A DNA stretch of 64,000 nt, from the NCBI GenBank assembly GCA_947579605.1, contig OX388320.1:6324001-6388000 (forward strand), read 5' to 3'. Numbering within the stretch: position 1 is the first letter of the stretch; each line of letters opens with the position of its first letter. This document shows, one piece after another, positions 10,497 to 20,300 of this stretch. This DNA is from Athripsodes cinereus. Lineage: Eukaryota; Arthropoda; Insecta; Trichoptera; Leptoceridae. A program made the position numbers and the translations under genes. The notes under the pieces were generated by a model that was not told the DNA's origin, did no database searches, and saw nothing but the letters and a program-made list of their open reading frames with translations.

Positions 10497-10716
10497 CTCT
10501 TTCCTAGTATAGTAGGTAAGAGTACGCACAGGGAGACATTTTTTATATGCTTAGTTTTTAATGTTTTTTATTATTTTTATACATTTACAACATATTATTT
10601 TGTTTTCAAAAATGTCATAGTTCAATAACGTCGTTATAGTTTGAATGTAAGTTGTTTATAAAATTTATTAAAATTAAAGGTTTGTTAAGTGCGTACTCTT
10701 TACTTGCTTTACCCTA

Positions 10717-11082
10717 TATTAATACATTTATAATTAATTTTTCTTCTTGGTATGATTATTTTTGTTACACCGCTAGGTATGGGTGTATTTTTTTTTTCTC
10801 TTATTTTGTGACAATTTATATTTTCAATTTAATTTGATTTTTGCTATATATGTACATGTGCATGTGATGCCTGACACAAATATAAAAACAGATAAAATCA
10901 TTTAGAACACTTAAGCTACTAAAATTTGACTCCGTGACAATTGGAAAAAATTGTCTACCCCCATTGTATGTTATTCAAACCCACAGAAAAAAATCCTTTT
11001 CAATCCTTCTTTGCCATGTGCTCCATAACAACCCCGTGTTGTAAGAATACGCCGACATTACTGGAATATGTATGTAAGAAGC
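10717..11082 (-). other. Gypsy leader, 5' part
   Basis: Untranslated leader between the pogo insertion and the primer-binding site. No ORF or element recognised. Confidence 0.5.
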
Positions 11083-11092
11083 TTGGGCGCCA
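11083..11092 (-). other. Primer-binding site of the gypsy element
   Basis: Read on the minus strand, TGGCGCCCAAGC begins five bases (TTAAA) after the GCTACA end of the 5' LTR. TGGCGCCC is the complement of a tRNA 3' end of the Lys type commonly used by gypsy-like elements. Confidence 0.7.
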
Positions 11093-11097
11093 TTTAA

Positions 11098-11793
11098 TGT
11101 AGCGTATTTCCTCTCCTGTCTCGGCTAGCTCACTGCATGTATCTTCAGAGGTCGTGGATTGGTTGGTTAGGGCACAAGGCTGATGAATACACAGGATGTT
11201 CAGATACAAACGTTTTCCTTTTATTGGATCTTTGTTGCATTACATTGCGGACGGGGTAGCCTCCATCGACGGCCGTCCATACTATCAAACCATCCGACCT
11301 TTCGTCACGGGTGCCAGGCGCTCACGATCCCCTTCTGTAAGGTTCCGTCGATACGGATAAGCAGGCGACTCGTCCAGCTCAATTTGCGACCCGGGAACTA
11401 GAACCGCCTCACGATATCTGCGGTTATATACGAGTGTCCGGGTCCCACAATTTATATAATTTTCACTGCCTTTATTTACACGTAATCATCTCCATCCTCT
11501 TTTGAGGTTATTCCCGATCAGATGTTCTAATTACAAGACATTGGTTCACTTATATTTGGTCGCCACGAGGTGACACCAAAGAAAATTTCCTAACTGAAGA
11601 CGTATGTCTTCCAACTGTCCCGGAGTCCTCTTAAAAAGTGAACTCTTCACATGTTTTCTGCCGGTCAGTATTTTATTTCTCCGACTTTGTAACAATAACG
11701 CGTTTGACTTCTGACAACTCATTGCGGTGTTGCCATAAGGCGAAATGTGGCTGATAAGAAAAATTAAACCACCAATAATAATATCATGCTACA
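11098..11793 (-). repeat. 5' LTR of Ty3/gypsy element (696 bp, complete)
   Basis: Bounded by TGTAGC and GCTACA, a 6-bp perfect inverted repeat. Positions 11292-11793 are identical by eye to the left LTR copy, so insertion is recent. On the minus strand this is the promoter LTR. The flank after 11793 begins GTATT, a candidate target-site duplication that cannot be checked because the other end is outside the window. Confidence 0.85.
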
Positions 11794-14100
11794 GTATTCA
11801 GGAGGGGTGGCATATCTCATCGCTGAATTGAAAAAAATATATATAAAAAACACTTATACCGATATTGTGTCTGCATATCCACTATATTTTTCGCAATAAG
11901 AAATTATTTCGTTACATCGAGATTCACTACAACAGAGTTTTGATGAGGATTTTATAGTTCATCGTGTCGTGACAACAATTTTTACTTTATTTATTAGTTT
12001 GATTGCAATATTGAAGATTGACGTTAGTGATGGCTGACGATTGACGATTTGAAGAACGTAGTATTGCCATATGATTGATAGTGATTGATCATGCTTTTAA
12101 TTAAATTTGTTAGTATTCTTTATCAACGCATTAGACAATTAGGTAATAATATTTTTTTGTATTAAAATGTTGTATAGGCGTCAGGTATCGCAAATCAAGA
12201 CAGCAATGTATATTCATATTCCTTTTAATAACTTTATCGTAGGCCTGCTTTCTTTTTTCATTATTAATTAGTTTTTTTGCAATCACATTAACCTTACGTC
12301 AAACAACACAGCTAGGTGTTTCAATATGTAATTACTCTTAAAAACAGAATATAATAAACATATTTAAATTATGTATTTTTACATCTTTTGTTAAAATAAT
12401 ATAAAAAAAAATGGGATTTTTAAAACGGGTATCGCATGCTGGATACATCCACATACATACATACATACACATCAAAAGTCCCAGAACAATACCCATCTTT
12501 GGGGAGAAGACGACTTACAAGAAGCCATCATTAGCGTTAATAAGAATAAGATTTCGAAGCTTTTCATGTGTCCCGCTAGCTTAATTATTAGACGAAGCAA
12601 ACCTTTCGGAAAAAAATGTTGCGTCTTAAAGTCTCACTTGAGGAATTACTAAACTACGTGACGTTGTCATTATAAATCTAATACTCTGTTAATTTCATGT
12701 GCAACTATTGCACATGAAATCTCATCCAAAATTAACTTAGATAAATATTACACATTATTCAACCAATCTAAATTTCCCAAAAGTGGGATAGTCAGCAGAC
12801 CAGCCGCATGTTTACTGCATGCGGCTGTCCTCTCTGCCAATAAAATAAAGACGTTCAGGACGGGTTGCAAACCTCAACGCTGAATTCAAGAAGTAAAATG
12901 TTTCTATTCCTTCGAACATCTGCCTTTTTCAGGACACTCGAAAACTTACAAAAAGAGTGGAAGACCAATTATTTTCCAGATACTCCACAGGAAATAGAAA
13001 GGCCCAACTAGATGGTAATTAATATGTACATTGATAATATCTTATTTCATCTCAAGTCATGATGGTGTAATTAAATATCACAAATAAAAGCGAATGTATC
13101 ATTGATATCTGTAACTTTTTCTGATTCAGTGGCTATCGAGAGTTTTCAGGTAATATTTTAGATATCAAATCTCTGCACTGCAATTGAAAATAATACCACG
13201 TTTTCTTACGATCATGATTAAGTTATAAGATTTTAAATTTAATATTGTCGTGGTCATCCATTTATTTATTGGCAACGGCAATGGTTTGATTAAAACAATT
13301 TAAAAATGGTAGATGGTAATTTTGAGCGAACGCTGACTTAGTATTAGTCTATGTTTTTTTTTTATCTAAATCTTGTTAACATATCAGCATACGCAGATTG
13401 TGGTTTTGTTTACTTTATTTGTAAACTGTTTTCGAATATCCTATCTTCAAGTGTCCTGTAAGAGGTACATAGGTATTCGCACAACATAACGTTTAAGGTA
13501 TTTAACATTTTCAGTTTAGCAATGAGATATGTCGCTTACCCTGAATTTCTTAACTCTTTGGACGCGCCAAAATAAATTTTAAAATCTTTGAGCCACTGCG
13601 ATAGGTTGGAAGCCTATTTTTGAAATTCATACCTCTCTATAAATATACAACCCACACTCACGTAGTCTCGGAATAATGTTACAAAAAGATCAAAATTTTA
13701 TATAATATACTAAAATTAACAAAATAATGTACTTATTTGAAGCAATTCAATAAATAAATTATCACATATTTTAGAGCATTTGACACGCCATGATGCACTA
13801 ACACTATTACAAATTTTAGTTAATACCTACACTCACCCCATCATTTTGTCGCTATCAGAGATATGAAGCCATCAACGGCTTTGAATCGATTCTTCTACAG
13901 ATACTTGCACAAATCGTTCACTCTATTTATAAGTTGCACAATTTTTACTTAATATTTGTGGGCACTGAGAAGACAATTTAAACGTTTGTTACGTGTTATT
14001 GTTCCTCTGGCTACCCCACTAGTGGGAATGCATGGTATGTTTATATCGAGTTGAACTATATACAGCATATATATCAATTTGAACTATATATATATATAAC
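11794..14100. other. Intergenic, repeats only
   Basis: No gene seen. Contents are a short CATA microsatellite near 12450-12475, a tRNA-like SINE fragment at 12563-12605 (TAGCTTAATTATTAGAC, also at 35330), an R1 copy at 12772-12995, an R1 fragment near 13440 (CAAGTGTCCTGTAAGAGG) and a TA run just before 14100. Confidence 0.5.
12772..12995 (-). repeat. Dispersed repeat R1
   Basis: Same block order as the copy at 39390: AAGTGGGATAG, CAGCAGACCAGCCGCATG, CGCTGAATTCAAGAAGTAAAATG, TTTTTCAGGACACTCGAAA, AAAGAGTGGAAGACC. Moderately diverged. Confidence 0.75.
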
Positions 14101-14906
14101 GTAAATTTAACACATGAAACTACCATATAAGGCTTACAAAAGACAACGTCACCTTATTCGGATATGCTCCGGACGCGACTTTAACCTGCATCTCTAACCT
14201 TGTCGTGAGGAGTGCAGCTTTGTCTCTTGTCATAACCTTTCTACCAATTATATTTCCACCTTTTACCTCCTAGTATGACTCTAGTCCATTTCCACTTGTA
14301 TTCACCAGCTATCTCAGTCTGCAGGGTAAGAGTCTCAGTCAGGGATATCGTAAAGTTACTAGATTGGTTTCATAGTTAGAAAAAACACAGTTTAAGTTAA
14401 AGAAACATTTATTGAAGGTTTAAATTTTAACAATGCCCGGTTCAACGCAATTACACACACACAGAGATTTTTACATATACACAAGAATTAGTATTATTCA
14501 ACAGGTTCTAATATTAAAATTAATGATGATTCACTGTCACAGTTTGTACTTCACATTTACGGTTATAAGTTAATTCTAACGACAATTTATCAAGCTTTTA
14601 ATTATTTATGTCGGCTGCTACCCAGTGTAAAACACTGGGCAGCAGCGTAGATCGCGGCCGAGAGGAAGAGAATGAAGTTGGTTGCAGATGGTCAACCAAG
14701 AGATTTAAACAGAAGTCAAATCAAAGTCTACATTATTTTAGCGGGATTCTTTCTTTCAAAAAGTCAAACTGTAACTATGTAAATCTAATATGGAAATACT
14801 CTAATATTTTTGTACTGTTATTTTAACTACGACACTCTATCTCAGAATAAGGTGACGTTGTCTTTTCTAAGCCTTATAATATGGTAGTTTCATGTGTTAA
14901 ATTTAC
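14101..14906. mobile_element. 806-bp non-autonomous DNA element with ~61-bp TIRs
   Basis: The left end 14101-14161 begins GTAAATTTAACACATGAAAC. The right end 14846-14906 is its inverse over about 60 bp, with a 2-bp indel and few mismatches. ATAAC flanks both ends (14096-14100 and 14907-14911), a 5-bp target-site duplication. No transposase is encoded. An almost perfect 15-bp-stem hairpin lies inside at 14614-14646. Related end fragments occur near 24838-24880 and 38908-38940. The superfamily is unknown to me. Confidence 0.8.
14614..14646. repeat. Hairpin with 15-bp stem inside the TIR element
   Basis: Left arm GCTGCTACCCAGTGT and right arm ACACTGGGCAGCAGC pair with one G-T type mismatch around an AAA loop. 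Confidence 0.8.
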
Positions 14907-14911
14907 ATAAC

Positions 14912-17391
14912 ATATACCCTCATACAATGGTTAATTGTAAAAATGACATCGATAAATATATATACAACTTACATATACAACATACCTACCTAGTTAATAC
15001 CTATCCAAATAGGTTGACTATCAGTGAGTGTGATCAGTTGGAATGATTAATCACGAGTGGTTCAAAATATGATTGAAACCTACACTTCTAGTAAGTAAAT
15101 CTAGTATTTGACATCCAATTGAGTCAAAAAATTCATAAATATCAATTTATTACATTTTTATAATTATCAGTGCATACATGAAAACGTATATTTTTGTGAA
15201 ATATGCCACAAAATGCATGTTAATTGAAAATTTCAATTGTTTAATTCAATTTTGATACGTAATTTTGAAATGCACAAGGTTTATTGATAATATGTTGATA
15301 TTGTTATAAATATGTTAAATAATTCGTCAGATTAAAACGTAAATAAAATATGAATCACTCAAATGAGAGTGGATTGCTCAATACTAAATACAAGCAGATA
15401 TCGGGTAAAAATATTAAAATCAAATTTCTCATCAAAATATACATGAGAGTGAAAAAAATATATAAGTCTTTGTAACGCTACGTTGTTGTCGTAAAGCGAA
15501 AAACCACTAACTACAAAAAAAAATTTTTTGGAGTAGCAAAATAATCACAAAAGTTTTTTTCTTTACAAAATTAAATCGTTTAAAAGTGCATTGTTTTTAT
15601 TCACTGTGTCGGTGTTAAGGTAGTAGATAGAATTCCATTATAAAAATGTTTTTAATTTTACACGCATAGACAATTCACACAGATCAAGCTAGTCCCAAAC
15701 TAAGTTTTATGAGTAATTTCATGTATAGTTTTGATTTACAGTTTATGAACAATCTTCGAGAATTTAGATACTTAATACAATTTTGTCAAATTTCATACAT
15801 TCATTGAAATAGGCAGGTTCATTTACGAATTGTACTATTATCGTGTGATGTAGCTAGTACTTTCATTGTAAGAAAACATAAAGATCGTCATTTGCTTACT
15901 ATAAATACAACTATTTTTTCTGCAAGAAACTAATAAATTTATATTTAAATAATTGAAAATATACTAAAATAATAATGATAACTATTGCAACGAACAATCA
16001 TGACTTATAAATAGTAAGAAACGTCAATATTGAGATGATATTTGGTATTTTTACAATAACGATCTTTATTCAATTAACAATTAAATACAATGTTTTCCGT
16101 AATTTTAGTCAAAATGTTACTTAACAACTTTTCCCTCTACCGAGATGTGATTTCACACATACATACACAATATGAATAAAACAATAATAAAATTCAATAG
16201 AAATAGTAATTATTAAAGATGCACACGTCTTATGTGGAGATGGTCATTAATACAGAAAGTAAAATCGAGACACGGTATGTGAACACGGTATCCAGTGATA
16301 GCACATCCACGTATGTAGATACTTAGCCACTGTGTCAAATTACCATTACTGAGCTCACTACCTATTTGAAGTGACTACCTAGCCTTAAGTAAATGATTAT
16401 AATGTCTTACTTCTTCTTCTTCCTCGATTGGAGAACCATGCCTATACAATGCAACATTGAGGAAAAACGTTGTAAGATAAGTGAGACATGAGAATATTAG
16501 GAGAATAAGTGGCCAAAGTGGTGGTCTATTAGTAGAGTATATGACTTTCAATCAATAAACCTGGATTTGATTCCAACCGCTGCTGATTTATTCCACCTTC
16601 ACGACACGAGCACATCATTTACTGTCAGATTGTCTGGGCTGTATTTGAAATTCAGATTCATATTAAAAAAAAGTGGATGCAAAAGAAATATTGCGGATAG
16701 AATGCATGTAAATAAGTTGCAATGATTAGAACACGTGACGCAAATGATATCGGAAGACATCGGCGTGCATATATTAGAATTTAAATGAATGTGGAAAAAG
16801 TGAAAAAATGTATGTATGGATAGGTCAACATGATTCCGTCCTCTCTGCCAATACGGCATGAGGGTATAATATAATAGTTTTATGAAACAATAAAGATATA
16901 AACTATTTCTTTTTCTTTAAAAACTACTCAAATGTATAATACTATTCAAGTGCAGTAGAAGATTTAATGATAATTTTGTAATCAAGTAGGTACCTACCAA
17001 TATATTTAGCTGCCTTAATCACTCACAAACGAGTTGATAATCTCGTTAAAAATAGGTAAGAACTAAGAAGTACTTATCTAACTGCACTGCTATAGTTTTG
17101 AATGACTAGATTCTATTGAATCTTTGTAGTTAGCGCGGAGAGGATAATCTGCATGTTTATATCACTAAGTTGTCATATTATGACAAACAATTGGTTGATG
17201 TGAAGAAATAATATTAGGTTTTTTATCTTATGGAAAAAAAATCATAGTAATATTTTAACTGCTGGTATTTACTTAAACAATATTTCGAACTTTAAAAATA
17301 TCCTTTTTCTATACCATCACGGCATATCCCACAAGTGGGGTAGGATATCCTTTTTACGTGTTGTTAATAGTTTGTTTTCTTTTCATTTCAG
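14912..17391. other. Intergenic or intronic, upstream of the large exon
   Basis: No second exon was found with confidence. A SINE-type fragment lies at 15659-15712 (CACACAGATCAAGCTAGTCC, also at 41650). A decayed LINE fragment lies at 16660-16885 and the terminal 35 bp of an R1 copy at 17318-17352. The first exon of the gene at 17392 should lie somewhere here or further upstream. Confidence 0.45.
16660..16885 (+). mobile_element. Decayed fragment of LINE family C (3' end)
   Basis: TTGCGGATAGAATGCATGTA matches the copies at 42632 and 49270. The end has GTCCTCTCTGCC and CGGCATGAGGGTATA, homologous to the 3' end of the copy at 49245-49600. Internal sequence is deleted. Confidence 0.6.
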
Positions 17392-20300
17392 GTGTGTATA
17401 TTACTATGCCTGTGCTCGTGTACGTGCTTGGCTCAAGAAGCGGACTTAGACCTCATACGACTTTCCAGAAGAGTACCATTTAATACTCTGGGAGAGAAAC
17501 AAATAGACCAGATAAATTCTCTGTCATCAGACTCAGATCAGTTGAGTCCACAGAGAACGTACTCAAAGTCATTCAACGATAATATTGAGAACGAACGAAG
17601 ACAAAAACTTCAACAAGAACCGATTAGTTATAGAGTCAACTCTAATAACAATAAAGATAATAATGGAAGAAAGCATTCCATCAGTACTGTGACATTACAG
17701 TTACATTTAGACGATAAACCAACGATTGCAACATCTTCTCAAGATGATTACGATAACGAGCCATATCAAGATACTTATAAAAGTCAAAAGAAAGATTCTC
17801 AAAGAGATGATAGAAAACATCACGATTTATCCGATAGTCACACAGGTGCATCTAATATTGATACTGCTGTGAGGTATGCAATGCCACCAGATTCATTTCT
17901 GAATAATTACAGACAACAAGAACAATTTACTCAAAATGACTACCGTTCTGTAGATAGAAACAATCAATTCTCAACACCTGAACAGCAAGGTCAATTCTTT
18001 TCAAGCCCATCTTCAGTAGGAGCTTCAGGAAGTAGTGCGCCAGCTGATATCAATTCACAATACCAAGGACGTTCTTCAGGAAATAACAATGTACAAGTTC
18101 TTCCACCTCCTTCTCAAAATTACTATCAAAATCAAAACCAACAAAATCGTGTTCAATATTTTTCCAATTCACAACCATATCCAGAAATATCTGGATCTGC
18201 AGGTAATTATGTATCAACACCAGCGCCAAATATACAAAAAGTTTCAAATCAACAACAACAGCAACAGATTTATAATAATTATATAAATCAGGCGCAAAGT
18301 TCAAACGTACAATATGTGTCAAGTCCTGCTCCTTCAGTTCAGTTTTTATCGACACCAACTCCATCATCACAATTTATCGATAAAATAAGTCAACATAAAC
18401 CCGAAGAATCAATAAATCAATATGTTGCCACACCCGCACCTAATAACATTCAACCAACTCTTAGACCCAATAGCTTATATGTCTCTACACCAACTCATTT
18501 TGTATCGACTCCTTCTCCTATTCAATACGCCACAAGTAGTCCAAATTATGGGTCTAGAATAAGTAATTATCAAAATCAAATTAACAATAGACTTGAAAAA
18601 CAAATGCAAATTGATCATTTTGATAATGCGGTTAGTGGAGTACGAAATCCAAAACATTCTTCAGTTCAATCTTCTGGTAATGTTTTTGTTTCAACGACTC
18701 CTGGACCAATTATCATTTCATCAACAGAGTCACCAATCAATCAAGAAAGAGTCAATAACCAGAATTGGAGATCATCAGTTGATTCTTCATTCAACTACCA
18801 ATCACAGCCCCAATCACCAAACAATTATCAGTCACAAGTACAACCTCAAAATAATTTTCCATCTCAATCACAAAATAATTTTCATCCTAATCCAACAGCA
18901 GTAAATAGTTTGCAACAACAGCCAACACCAGTTAATAATTACCAGCAACAACCAACACAAGTAAATAATTATCAACCACAATCAACTTCGATAAATAATT
19001 ATCGATCACAACCAACCCCTGTCAATAATTTCCAATCACCCTCACCTTCAATAAACAATGTTAATCAGCAACCGTCATTAATAAATAACTTACAGCATCC
19101 TACACAAGTCAATAGCTACCAACAACAACCAACTTCCGTAAATAATTTTCAACAACAACAGCCAACTCCTGTCAATAATTTTCAGCAACAACAACCGACT
19201 TCTGTAAATAATTATCAGCAACAACAACCAACGCCAGTAAATAATTTTCAGCAACAGCGACCAACATCAGTAAACAATTATCAATCACCAAGTTCAATAA
19301 CAAATTACCAATCACAAGAAATTCATAACCAAAATAAAAACTCTTTATTTGATAACAGCCAACAAAGTCACAGACCGTTCTCTAATTTGCGTCAATCCCA
19401 ATCATTCTCATCTCAAAATATTCCAAGAGAAACTTTATTCTCCAGTGAAATGGATATAGCAAACAATTTGATGATAAATGCATTGCATCAAAACTACATC
19501 GGAGAAAAACAGCACATAATGAAAACTACATACCAAAGAGACATAGAAAAAGATATCGATGTAGCTCCAACAAACTCATATTCAAATTTTGGATGGAAAC
19601 TGAGTCCCAAAAGAGGATCTATTGAAATTGCAAATGAACCGCATGATTCAATAGGTGAAAATATTCCAGGAGTATATACATTCTCTTCTCCATCAAGTGA
19701 TTTTACATCAACACAAGTAGTTACTCAACAATCAACTCGACCAGTTGTGGAATATCGACCATATCCAGAAAATCCATTCTTGAATCATATTGCTTTTGCC
19801 ACCGCATCGCCACCTTTGAGTAGTGGTTCAATTCAGACAATAAACTTCCAACCAGATAACAATCAACAACACAATGTTAACGTTGGTTATAGTATTGGTT
19901 TTGGAAATCTGCCTGAATCCAGTCGCACCAATAATAAAAATGAACAAAGTTATTCCAATAAATATCCATTGAGTGAAAACTTCCAATCATTCACGACAGT
20001 TAGCAGTAGCCCAAGTACAAGCCATGGTGATATTATAAAGGGAGTGCAAGTTTCCCAAGTTCAAGTACCCGATCAATCATTTATACAAAAACATTTGAAC
20101 GGAAGAAATAATTATGCTCAAAATGAAATATTGAAAGCAGTTAATTCCAAACAACTGTCATTTAGTTCACCAGGTAACCAGATACCAGTTGATTCAACTC
20201 ATAAATCTTCTCAAATTTCCAAAAGTTCAGAGGTACCAAGCTCTGGAAAATTATATCAGTATTTTATAAATACTCCACCAACTAAAACAACAAATATTGT

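Larger units (their letters stand above)
8194..10714 (+). mobile_element. pogo/Tigger-type DNA transposon, complete with TIRs
   Basis: The ends are inverted repeats: GGGTAAAGCAAGCAAAGAG on the left (from 8194) and its complement with one mismatch on the right (to 10714), followed on each side by the GTACGCAC box. A TA dinucleotide flanks each end (8192-8193 and 10715-10716), the target-site duplication of the Tc1/mariner/pogo group. Inside is a DDE transposase on the plus strand. GTACGCA boxes are iterated inside both ends (8212, 8229, 8569, 8583, and in reverse near 10458, 10523 and 10690). The element lies in the leader of the gypsy retrotransposon, so it inserted there or was carried by a gypsy lineage that already contained it. 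Confidence 0.88.
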
